In this document: positions 1 through 10,742 of the stretch, piece after piece
How positions within the stretch are numbered: position 1 is the first letter of the stretch
Layout: each line of letters begins with the position of its first letter
Source: Numida meleagris
Taxonomy: Eukaryota > Chordata > Aves > Galliformes > Numididae
DNA length: 64,000 nt
Direction of reading: 5' to 3'
Assembly: GCF_002078875.1 (NCBI RefSeq)
Contig: NC_034412.1
Coordinates: 76,959,458 to 77,023,457 of the forward strand
Position numbers and translations under genes: made by a program
The notes under the pieces: model-generated
Databases searched by the model: none
What the model saw: only the letters and a program-made list of their open reading frames with translations
Told to the model about the DNA's origin: nothing

Positions 1-663
1 TTTCCCTAATGTTAAAATAGTACTTAATAGCCTTTGATGCAGCAAAATAAAATAGATGTTTTCTTTGATATGTATGTGCAGAACAAAGATGGCTTTGAAG
101 TCTGTTTTTGTGTATTCCTTTAGCAGTGAAAAACTGACATATGATTGTAAACTTAGATTACTTGAAAGTATGAAAGCACATGAGACTTAAAAGGAAAAGT
201 AGGACAATTTTCTTGACAGAAAAGTAATGCTATCTCTAGTGTCAGCGATGTTAATTGATTGTACTTGAACTTCTCCAAGACTTTAGGTGATTAGTTTGTT
301 TAAACTGAAAGGATACTACTATGGATAAACTTTAAACCATAAGTGAGGTATAGAAATAATGAAGTGCAATTGGCAAAATGAATGAGTTGGAAGTGACTTA
401 TTAACCTTTTCAGTCAGTAGATCTTTGAGAACTCCAGCCACCACTTAATAGCAAAACATAAGCTTGTCCCTTTCTCACTGCCTGAAGAGGGATGCAGAAT
501 TTGACACATTCCCTTGCCTTGATTAGTCTTTTGTGAAGTGCATAAACAGATATTTGAAAGAATGTGTCTCCTCAATATTTTAAGATTTGGTAAGGAGGTG
601 GTGGCTCAGAGAATCTCTTCAACATATACTAGTCACTCAGACTATATCTGCAATGTCCTTGGT
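1..663. other. AT-rich non-coding DNA, no gene seen
   Basis: No conserved protein frame or recognisable repeat was found in this stretch. The last 60-80 bases before the CR1 below could be a more diverged 5' part of that element, but I could not align them. Confidence 0.5.
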
Positions 664-2072
664 AGTGGCGCGGGTGAACATCTGACAGACTTACCTTCTT
701 CACACCCATTTTTAAGAAGGGTAAAAAGAATGACCCTGGGAACTACTGACCTGTCTCCCAGGAAAGATCATGGAGCAGATCCTCCTGGAAGCTATGCTAA
801 GGCACATGGAAGACAGGGAGTTGATACAGGAGAACCAGCATGGTTTCACCAAGGACAAATCATGCTTGATCAATCTAGTGGCCTTTTATGATGGTGCCAC
901 TTCATCAATGGACAAGGGAAGAACCACTGATGTCATCTGTGTCGACATCAGTAAGGCCTTCGACATGGTACCCCACAGCATCCTTCTCTCCAAATTTGAA
1001 AGATATGGATTTGATGGAGGACTGTTCAATGGACAAAGAACTGCAGGATCGAGTCCAGAGAGTGGTGGTCAATTGCTCAGTGTTGGGGGGGAGATCAGTG
1101 ACAAGTGGTGTCCCCCAGGGGTCAGTGCTGGGACCGATACTCTTTAATTAATCTTCATCAGTGACATTGACAGAGGGGTTGAGTGTGATGACACCAAGCT
1201 GCAGGGTGCGGTTAACACACCAGGGGGATGGGATGCTGTCCATAGGGACCTAGATAGGCTTAAGCAGTAGGCTTAGGTGAACATCATGAGGTTCAACAAA
1301 TGCAAAAGCAAGGTCTTGCACCTGGATCGAGGCAACCCCCATAAACTGATACAAGCTGGGGAATTAAAAGATTGAGCACAGCCCTGCAGAAAAAGACCTG
1401 GGGGTACTGGTGGATGGCAAGCTGGACATGAGATAGCAATGCATCCTTGCAGCCCAGAAAGCCAACCGTATCCTGGTCTGCATCAAAAGAAGCATGGCCA
1501 GCAGGGCAAGGGAGGTGATCCTGCCCCTCTGTTCTGCGCTGGTGAGGCCTCACCTGGAGTACTGCATCCAGATGAGTACAGGAGAGACATGGACCTGTTG
1601 GAATGTGTCCAGAGGAGGGCCACAAAAATTATCAAAGGGATGGAACACCTCCCCTTTGAGGACAGGCTGAAAGAGCTGGGGCTGTTTGGCCTGGAGAAGA
1701 GAAGGCTCCGAAGTGATCTGATAGTAGCCTTTCAGTATCTAAAAGGAGGACTGCAGGAAAGACAGGGACAGACTCTTTAGCAGGTGACAGGTGGTGTGTG
1801 GTGACAGGACAAGGGAAAATGGTTTCAAGCCTCAAGAGAGTAGATTTAGGTTAGATATGAGGAAAAGATGTTTTATAGTGAGGGTGGTGAGGCACAGGAA
1901 CAGGTTGCCCAGAGACATGGTGGATGTCCCGTCCCTGGAGACTTTCAAGGCAAGGCTGGATGAGGCCCTGGGCAAGCTGATCGAGCTGTGGATGTCCCTG
2001 TTCATTTCAGGGGAGTTAGGCTAGATGACCTTTGAAGGATCCTTCCAACTCTAAGGATTCTATGATTCTGTG
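664..2072 (+). mobile_element. CR1 LINE, 5'-truncated, sense
   Basis: This is a non-LTR retrotransposon copy running from inside the reverse transcriptase (RT) domain of ORF2 to the 3' terminus. The RT signature PGNY (here with later damage) follows the start, and the frame then gives a GFTKDKSCL block, VDISKAFD (RT motif A) and [11 protein letters not shown] (the palm block before motif C). The 3' end carries the CR1 octamer tail, GATTCTATGATTCTGTG, at 2056-2072. Frames shift several times, so the copy is dead. At 1187-1192 the two catalytic aspartates of the FADD box survive, but about 18 bases that normally encode the residues before them are missing compared with the copy at 39.3 kb. CR1 copies are usually 5'-truncated and lack target duplications, as here. 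The exact 5' limit is uncertain by some tens of bases. Confidence 0.93.
770..1147 (+). pseudogene. CR1 ORF2 reverse transcriptase fragment
   Basis: This open stretch of 125 codons inside the CR1 copy covers RT palm and finger sequence. GFTKDKSCL lies at residues 25-33 and VDISKAFD at about residues 58-65, with its first Asp (motif A, metal binding) retained. The true frame slips near codons 85-90 into the overlapping frame 888-1151, which encodes [15 protein letters not shown]. Both the frameshift and the missing N- and C-terminal parts show that no functional protein is made. The first Met is simply an internal Met of ORF2 (the MEQI motif), not an authentic start. Confidence 0.85.
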
Positions 2073-2163
2073 TTTCTTTTCCTATTTTCCTTTTTTCTTC
2101 CTGCCCTTACTGATTTCCCACTAATGAGCACAACTGCTTCTCTTCCCTGTAAATAAAACTAAT

Positions 2164-2515
2164 CATAGAAAAATCACAGAATGGCCTGAGTTGAAAAGGA
2201 CCATAATGATCATCTAGATCTGCCCTTGGTAAAGCCATACTGGCTGTCTTGGATCACCTCTTTGTCTCGTATGTGCCTTAATATATCTTCTAGGAAGATC
2301 TGCTCCATTATCTTCCCAGGAACAAAGGTGAGGCTTACCGGCCTGTAGTTCCCTGGGCTTTCCTTTCTACCTTTCTTAAAAATGAGCTCTAATTCCCATA
2401 ACTTTCCTACATCTTAAAGACATGGAAATTTTTCCAAGTTATGATTCCCAGTTAGGTTGTTCAGAGTCTTGATTATCTTGAGGGAGGTATCCCACAGCTT
2501 TCCCAGTATAAAGTG
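2164..2515 (-). mobile_element. CR1 LINE fragment, antisense, internally deleted
   Basis: Two CR1 parts are joined here. Bases 2164 to about 2222 are the reversed 3' end (CATAGAA...CACAGAATGGCCTGAG type). From about 2223 the sequence jumps to the reversed RT region. Its complement reads [16 protein letters not shown], then a PGKIMEQI block and an [11 protein letters not shown] block, which is the same RT segment found near 720-860 in the sense copy. The intervening roughly 1.2 kb of a normal CR1 is missing. The part beyond about 2420 is more diverged and its limit is approximate. Confidence 0.8.
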
Positions 2516-4445
2516 TATGTAGAAGCAACATTAGCCTGGCTAACTTCAGTTTCCTAATTGCCTCTCTTAGATTTCTGAGTAATCTGCCAGAGCCAATTGT
2601 GCATTCACAGTTTAGCATGGGAATGCTTGGGCGTTATCTGTTATTTTGAAAGACTGAACTGGGAAGAATGCTTGGTGGAAAATTCTGCATTAGGAGCTCT
2701 TCGTCACAAGCATCAATGAAGTGGTAGATCAGTGTTAGAGATGTATGATTCTGTTGTGGCTTTAGCTTAGACTACAAGATATAAGAGATAAGCCAAGGAC
2801 AGGTGGGGTAAAAATGTAGGAAGGAGTTGATTCTTCAGTGCAGGATCAACATGGAAGAAGCTGCTTCTTGTTTCCAAAATCCCCAAATTAACTCACTGAT
2901 TTCAAATAAAAACAGGCAGTGATGTTTTTCACAGGAAACAGGAACAAAATCTAAGGATACTTAACAGCAGAAAAACCCTGTTTCCTGAGAAAGTGCCAAG
3001 TTAATGTACCCACGGCAATACCAAATGAAATTCTAGCGATTCAGAATGAAAATTTTCTAGCAAAACTTGGATTTGCATATGTGAGTACATAAAACAGAAA
3101 CACATAATTTTTAGTCTTAAGTATTGTAAAGCCTTTCATTTCTTTTGAAATGGCATTTAAAATATAAAGCTGGCTTTTGTAATGATGGAATGGGGAATAA
3201 AGGAGATGAACGTTATCAGCTAGTTGTTCTGAATTATTTAGGGTATGTGGAACTAGCAGTACACAATTGCTTTAAGGTATCCAGGGTCACTTGAGACTCC
3301 CCAGAGCATTCTGGACATTTGTTCATGTTAATTCTAAAATATTTGTCAGTGATGTAACGATACAACAATTATTTCCATCTGGAAGACTCAGAAAGACAGA
3401 GATTGTTCTTTTTAGCCTTGTGTAAACACATCATTAAACCCTTTTTAATTAGTCCTGGCTAATGAGAACCTGAATTTTCATGTTGGAAGGAACTAAGGTA
3501 CAATGTATGCTTAAAAAAAAAAAAAAGAGGGAGTGAATCCAATACAGAAAATGTAAATTATGTGACAGTTGAAGTGCTTTTGTCATTCACTGAGGCCTTA
3601 GCCAAGAAAATGAAAGTTACATGTAGTACAAATATGGAAACAAATCAAGGACTGCAGTTTTCTTACCCTAGCAATGTATCTCTGTGATAAAAGCATGCCA
3701 GGCAGAGGCCCAAGTTTGAATTTTCTTTTAAACTGTTAGGAAGTGACTTTGACTTAAAGGTAAAAGATCTCACTGAGATGAAAAGTTAAGTAAATGATTA
3801 TGTTATCTTGAATACTGGATACCATTGTCCAACATAATATATGGCAAGCTTTTCTTTGATCTTTTGTATTTACAGAGGGTATTACTTGTGAATGCACATT
3901 TTCAAGCTAAAATACTGCCATTAATTCCACATTTCACACTTACTGTAATTACTTGGCTTTATTGTGTCTTGAGTGAATGTTGTAGTAACAAACCATTCAT
4001 TAAAAAATAATCTGGTGCTTATACACGTACTTGCAGAATTTGTCTACAAGATCTGGATCATGTAGTTATGAAAAGCTTGAGTTGAAGTTAACTGAAAGTG
4101 AAGCAGTCACCATTTTAAGCTAATGAGGTACTTGTTTCTTGATCTTCCTTCCATTTAGATTTCCACTTATCTAGTACCCCTGGGTACTGTGACCTGTTGG
4201 GCTTATGCAATCACTGCTGTTTTTAAATTACTACATATGTACTCAGTAGAACAATTAAGCTTGCAGATGAAAGTTTCTGGTTCTACTTGATAGTTCAAAC
4301 AAGACAAATTTCTCAAAAAAAACCTAGGTACTTTAACCCAGACTTGGGATATAGGCAAGAAAATTTGTAAAATCATATCATTTCCACGACAGAGAAGCAT
4401 AGGCTGGTATATCTGACTTCATAGTTGCACAGTTGATTCACATAA
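2516..4445. other. Unique AT-rich DNA, no gene seen
   Basis: No recognisable repeat, exon or RNA gene was found. An A-run lies at about 3512-3525. The short open frames do not resemble known proteins. Confidence 0.5.
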
Positions 4446-4512
4446 CCTAGAATAATAGAGTAATTTAGGTTGGAAGTGACATTAAAGATCATCGGTTCCA
4501 ATCGCTGCTTAC
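4446..4512 (-). mobile_element. CR1 3' tail fragment, antisense
   Basis: This 67-base relic matches the reversed CR1 3' end: TTTAGGTTGGAAGTGAC followed by AGATCATC and a TTCCAATC-type segment. It is the common short-tail remnant left by strongly truncated CR1 insertions. Confidence 0.75.
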
Positions 4513-7500
4513 TTTTCAGCCTTACATCCTTCAACTGCATCATTTTGTGGTTGAAAATTGGAAATTTTCTCTTTTCCTTCTAAAAATTTGATACATAGTA
4601 TAGATTAAAAGGAGGAGTTATAAGATTCTTGGTGAGCCTCTTTGTAAATTCTAAAAGCTATGAAGTGCCTGTTTTGTACCTTAAGCAATGTCAAACTTTG
4701 GGTTTACATAGAAGAAACCTTCAACACAAGAACATGCATTGCTGTTTCTCTCTTCTCTCTAAGGATAAGGTACAACATGTGATGCAGGAACTGGCAATAT
4801 GTAGAGGCCTGCAAGATAGAGCGTGCTAAGTGAGGGCAATGGATCTATCGCATTTTGCAGTTTGGTCTAGAAACTTTCTTGTTGCTGAGACAAGAAAGAA
4901 TTCTAATGGACGTTATAGGTATTCTGTGCCTCCAGTTGTGCCAGGTATCTTATGGTTGTGATAAATTTGTCAGAGAATTTATTGCAGAGTTTTTTCTGTG
5001 TCTGTCTAAAGATCATTTTAAAATTTGTTTTGGAAAACGAGGCTGTTAATGGAAACTTTTGCTGACTCACAAATGAGAAACTTCTTACATACTTCAAAGG
5101 AGAAACTTTCATAGTAACATGTGTGCCTCCATTTTTCATATCTATTTTAATGAGGATGGGAAACAGCATGAATATTCCTTGTTTTGATTATGACAGACTC
5201 TAGAAACTGCTGCATTGTGAAATTTCTTTACACATTCACAAGTCTGGTTTGGTGTAACACAATTAACACTGCAGAATTGAATAGCATACTACTACTACAT
5301 TTTACTCATTTTTTTCAGATTTACACTAAATGCAAAGCATCAGGATAGTGAATAATTAAGAAGATGAAACGTTTATTTAAGGAAGCATTAAATATATAGG
5401 GAGTAAATTTAAGTTATTAGCCGGGATCCAAGCTGGCATTCCATTCAGCTCACCGCAGCTGCATAGATGAGTCAACTCAGTACATTATTAATCCTTTCAA
5501 TGAGTGCTTCCATATGGATTCCTGTGTTTACAAGCTAGACGAAAACCACAGTTTGATAGAATCTTGATCTCTTGGCACATATATCTTAACAGGAACCAGA
5601 TAAAGAAGTTCAGAAGTGAAACATGCATAAATACAACAGGAACAAAAAATTGAGGTCAAAAGAGCTAGCATTTACAAAGTCAGGTTTTGTAAGTGATGAT
5701 TTCAAAGATTTTGACACAGTCATCAACTGAAGAGGGTTACAGATAAATTTACAAGACTCCATCTCTGCTAAACTTTACTTGCAGGAATACTGCACATTTG
5801 AAGACTTGAAAAACATTTGAAGAAAATGTTTTGTGATATAGAATAGCAGAGATTCTGGGTGGATAAAGACTTGTTGGCCCTACATAATTATGAAGAGTGG
5901 TTTAACAAAAGCACAATTGCAGTCTCTTTCTGAGTGTAACAGATTTAAGAAGGACTTTTGTTGCCTTTACTCAACAGAAGGAGCAGCCAGTCAATGAACT
6001 AGAAACTGTAAATCTGATTGAAGTTTCTTGTTGGATCTCTTAAATAATTCCTTCAAACAATAAAACGTAGCTCAGATCTGATTAGTGGAAAAACAATCCT
6101 TTGATGTCAATCTGTTCTTTTAGGTAGATAAACCTGACTTTTCTAAGGGGCAGGTGGTAGAAAGTAAATTCAGAAATAAATGTAAACTGCAGTATAATAA
6201 TAGTTTGCCTGAAAAAAATGACTATTTATTCTACATAAATAAAATCAATGTTATCTTAAAGCATTTTATCAGCTTTTAATGTTATAAAAATAAAAATATT
6301 TGTAAATATTTGGAGGCCTGGAGATTATTCTTGATTAGAATAGCATCTTACACCTTAAAATCTGCTTTACAATACTATATCATGACCTCTTCTGGAAACA
6401 TGACTTTCTATGACAAAGTAAGTCTTGTAGAGAGCAAAACTTCAACTTAACCATAGAAGTATGTAGGCAGTAAAAAGCAGATTTAAACATACAATTGGAA
6501 AAATCAAAGATATTTTTCACTTTCAATCATTAACAAAATCAGCTTTTTGTTATCAGAATGCTTATGCAAAAAATCCTTATTGGCTTTGATGAGACTTTTA
6601 TTTATCTTGAGTATTTTAATTTTTCAGTGAATGTTTTTGAGACTTTTGTAGATGGTTCAGTAATATGAAATTAAAACAAATTTACACTTTTAAGTGAAAT
6701 AAAGCAATTCCAGTTGACTCAACCTGAATTTTTCCTATTTTTCTCCTTCATTATGCCACAAGAAAATCCATCCAAATAACCTCTCAAAATTATTTTTTTC
6801 AGATCAGCTGCTGTACAAAATAATACCTCTTTTTAATTGCGTTTCCTTAAGGAGTTATATTATTGACTTCATTTCTTGAAATAGTGCCAGATAATTACTG
6901 TAAAATGACATGATGCTTTATGTCGAGCCTTGTTAAAAGGAAAAGAAAAAATGTGATGTGTACATTTTATTTTTAATAATCCACTTTAACTAATTTTTTT
7001 AACTGTTTAACAACAGATATAGAAAATTGGGTTGATTGGTTAATGGTATTCCTAATCCTTAATATAGTTCATTGATAGTTTAATACAGATAATTTTTGGT
7101 AATACCAACTTCAGAAAGTCTTTTTGTATGAGTTCATTGGGAACAGCGCAGCAATTTTTGCATAAATTCTGATAATCTGTGATTTTTTATTATTTCTATT
7201 TGGCCATCCGGAAGTAACGGGTGGTACTTGGAGGTTATTCTAGATCAAAACAGTTTTACCTTACCTTTTTTTTTTCCTATAAATCAGACCCCCAAAGGTG
7301 CAACACACCTTTTTCTCCATCTCATTTCCCACTCAATACTGATTAATTTTCATTTTGTATTTGTTCATGTAATAAAGTTACACGAATTTTATGGCATTGT
7401 AATTGTGAATTCTGATAAATGACTTAGTAACTTGTAATTTAATTTCTCCAAATGAAGAAGGTGCAGGGATTTTTTGTCCAGAGGGAGTGATACCTCTTTA

Positions 7501-8951
7501 AAAACCAAACATATTAATGAATCTAACACTGTATTTCTGATTAAGTAGTTACACTTCCAAAATTATGATTCAGCATTCATTTTCCAAACTGTGACAGCTT
7601 CAAAGTATATTGCAGTTCTGAAGTCTTCGTTAAGAAAATTAAAATGAATTCCTCATTTTTAATTGCAGCAATTAGAAGTTAAAAATATTAATGAAGTCTA
7701 AACTTTCTTAACATTAGCATTTCTAATTATCTTATGTCCCATTTTTACTGAGGATTACATAGCAACTTAATTTCTTTATAAGTTGTGAGCTATGTTTACA
7801 GAATGATTTTTCTTCTGTTGATTTACATAATTTTGCAAAATGTAGATCAGGGTTCATGTTCTTCTGTTTTCTTAATTATTTTTCCTTATAATACTGAGTG
7901 CTGAGCTAGATAACTGGCTGAATCATGCCCTTACTTTTTTAAAATTTTATATTATGATCTATATTTGAGCATATTAATCTTTCATCAAATTAATTGAATA
8001 GTAATTTGACTGGAAAAAAAAGAAGATTATATCATATAGAATTTACATACAGTTCCAGTCTTAATCAGTTGCTTTTTGCAAGCTAGTGTACATTTAATCT
8101 CCAAGTACAGATCTTTAAATTTTCAGGGCCTATAAAGATGCAAGTGAAGCAGAAGATACATAAGCTAAAAACTGCAGTTTCACACTTAAAATGTTATGTT
8201 TGGGACAATAAACAAAATATGCTTTAAAGTGTTTGTTCTGAATTGATCTTTGTTCTTCTCACAGATACATTTGCTTGTAATAAGCAAATGATAAACATTC
8301 AGATCAGTCTAGTTTTTTGTATAGAATCTTCAGTTGAGCATTAAAAAAAAAAGACTTCTAAACAGGTGTAAGATAATAGCAATTTAAAATTTGAGAAAAC
8401 TCTACAAGGGAAGTCAAGGCTCCCATGTCCAAACCCTCAGTGGAACATTACATCAGGTAAAAACATTATGTTGCCCTAAAAAGGGTTTAGTTATACATTT
8501 CAAGAGGTGAATTTCTCTTGAAAAAGTATTTTTTTTTTGTACAAGTTGAAATCTATCAAAAAGATCAAAAATATAAATAGATAAAATGTAATTTCAAAGA
8601 AATTCTGCTTTGCAGATTGAATATCTTTGTTTAGAAATCTGATTATAATCCAAGTCAGAAACTTGGCAGTTCTTGATACATCTCCATGAAAAGGTTAAAG
8701 TATCTATTTCCTCAAACTGAAATATTTACTGCATAACTGTAACTTTATATATGCATGTATGTATGTGTGTGTTGGGGGATGGGGACAGTGGGGTGAACAC
8801 AAAAACTTTTGGTAAGCAAGCATTATTACTTGGTTCATAAGTTTGATTGTCTTATGTACTACCGTACAAGGTATAAACGAATGGTAAAAATATGATACCA
8901 AGACAAATAAGATTGATGAAAATGTTTCCCCACTGTTATATAGCACAGGGA
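4513..8951. other. Long AT-rich stretch, no gene seen
   Basis: About 4.4 kb without a recognisable mobile element or coding exon. One sub-segment (5421-5545) is less AT-rich and is listed separately as a possible regulatory element. An ETS-like site CCGGAAGT sits at 7208-7215. I attach no weight to it alone. Confidence 0.5.
5421..5545. promoter_or_regulatory. Possible conserved non-coding element (weak)
   Basis: This segment stands out from AT-rich surroundings by dense motif-like words. They are a TEAD-type GGCATTCCA, an E-box CAGCTG, an AP-1/MARE-like TGAGTCA and a forkhead-like TGTTTAC. It matches none of the repeats in the window. Motif density alone is weak evidence, and conservation cannot be judged from one sequence. 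Confidence 0.2.
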
Positions 8952-9125
8952 AGCCTGCCATTTTGTCAGATTGGCCCTCTGCTGTCATCTATCTCATGGC
9001 AAAAAAAATTTAGCAGAGTATTGGCAGGAAGGTTCAACCTCTACTGCCATACCACCAACATTTGGCTCTGATGTTATGGGCCATCATAATAAAATAGAAG
9101 GCATTATTTTCAGAGGAGCTCTCAT
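8952..9125 (-). mobile_element. Mariner 5' end remnant
   Basis: This 174-base piece matches the right-hand end of the mariners at 26.5, 29.1 and 61.5 kb. It has the transposase start-codon region (complement GACAAAATGGC), the leader with the CTACTGCCATACC stretch, and the terminal inverted repeat AATAAAATAGAAGGC...GAGGAGCT. The element breaks just after the codons for Met-Ala, so nothing else of the transposase remains. A CR1 3' piece follows about 35 bases later. Confidence 0.85.
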
Positions 9126-9159
9126 ATGTAAATACCTCAGTGATGCAAAAAAGAGAGCT

Positions 9160-9402
9160 TGGCTCTTTTCAGTGGTGCTCAGTGCCAGGACAAGAGGCTG
9201 TGGGCACAAACTGGAATGCAGGAGGCCCACCCTGACCACCAGACAGCACTTCTGTGCTGTGCAGGTGACAGAGCACTGGCGCAGGCTGCCTAGTGATGCT
9301 GTGGTGTCTCATCCTTGGAGATCTTCAAAATTTGCCTGGACACAGTCCTGGGCAACCTGTTGTAGCTCATCCTGCCATTCTGTGGCTGTGTGTGGGTAGT
9401 TT
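9160..9402 (+). mobile_element. CR1 LINE 3' fragment, sense
   Basis: This matches the last part of CR1 ORF2 and the start of the 3' end. It reads CAGTGGTGCTCAGTGCCAGG, then a GGGCACAAACTGGAA block, then GTGACAGAGCACTGGCGCAG and CCTGGACACAGTCCTGGGC. The usual final octamer tail is missing or destroyed (a GCCATTCTGTGG remnant is seen). Together with the mariner end it creates an artificial 142-codon open frame from 8971 to 9399. Confidence 0.85.
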
Positions 9403-10558
9403 ATGAGGTTAGCCCTCTTGGTTGTTCAATCCTTGAATCTTCAACTGGCAGAGATATTCTTAGCTGCAGTGATATGCAGTGGTATTCTAAAGAACATAGG
9501 TAATACAGCTTTTCAGTGTTAATTTTTGTATTCTTTGTAATGAAGTCATCCTATATGTATGCTAATGAGGCCTATCTAGATACAACATTGTAGGATGAAT
9601 TATATTAAACTAAAACAGTTGTAATAAATAGAACATGAAATGCACAAGATAGATATCCTTGAAGTTTAATGGTTAATAGTTATTCACTTCTCACCTGACT
9701 GTGGAAGAAGGTTTATTTTTAGACTCTACTTAATTGTGATTTAAAGTGGTTTTGCATCTTCCTTTGAAGTGTCTGATGGGAGTCATCTATGTAGCTTGTT
9801 AGGTGAGCTGTATTGATAGTCCTCTGTAACTGCAGACAGTTTTATACAGTACTGCAGGAGTTGTTTTATGTGTCCCTCACTTTCTGTTTAATTAGAAGTT
9901 TGAAAATGAAACAAGTAGATTGGCTAAATACTTGCAATTTTGTGTTTCTTCTGTTGTTTCTTCATGCTCAGACATCATTCATATTTTGGCAATATCCCAT
10001 TTTATGGACAGAGAAAGCTATGTATTCAGTTATACTAAAATTCCTGGTATGTTTTTCAATTTTGCCAAACTCACCTATAACGTAAAACAATCCAGTCTCT
10101 GTAAAAAGAATTTGAAGATGGTTCCTACTGCAGGCTTAGCCTGTTTTTCTGGTTACCTAAGAATCTTTTTTTTGTGCTTTTTTTTTTTTTTAAGCAAATT
10201 TTTTTCTGTGATACAGGACTAGCTGTTCAAGGTCAGTCTAGGAGGAAAAAATGTTCTTCTGTTATGTTCCTCTATGCTTACAGAAAGAGTTTGTAGTGAA
10301 ATTCATAAGGTGTAGTTAAATTCATGTGAGACGCACATTTTGAATTGTGGTATGTTAACATGTTCTGGTTATATTTCAGATGCTCTACTTCACTGTTGGG
10401 TGATGTTTTCTTTCATTATGAATATAGATATCACCTTCAATGGGGAAGTCAATATTTTATGAAAGCAGCCCTCTGTCAACACATATACATCTAATCTAAT
10501 CTAAATTGTCTATGAATTGTCACAGTAAGGTAATGAGCGGAAACTCCTAAGACAGAAC
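9403..10558. other. AT-rich DNA, no gene seen
   Basis: No repeat family or exon was recognised. Overlapping open frames at 9813-10222 have no recognisable motif and look like chance frames in T-rich sequence. Confidence 0.45.
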
Positions 10559-10742
10559 TTCCCCCTTCCCCTTTCCCCTTTCCCCTTTCCCCTTCCCCTT
10601 TCCCTTTCCTTTTCTCCTTCCCTTCCCTTTCACCTCTCCCTTCCCTCTCTCCTTCCCCTTCCCCTTCCATTCCCTTCCTTCTCTCTTTCCTTTTCTCCCC
10701 ATTCATTTCCCCATTTCTTTTTCTCTTCCTTTCTCCCTCCCC
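10559..10742. repeat. Long polypyrimidine tract (C/T)
   Basis: About 184 bases are almost entirely C and T on this strand. They begin with CCCTTT-like repeats and decay into mixed CCTT runs, with only a handful of A interruptions. Such tracts can adopt triplex (H-DNA) structures. The 135-codon minus-strand open frame across it is Glu/Gly/Lys/Arg-rich only because the complement is purine-only. Confidence 0.95.

Noticed and set aside
8971..9399. 142-codon frame as a gene
   Set aside because: It is a chimera of mariner leader (reverse) and CR1 ORF2 sequence.
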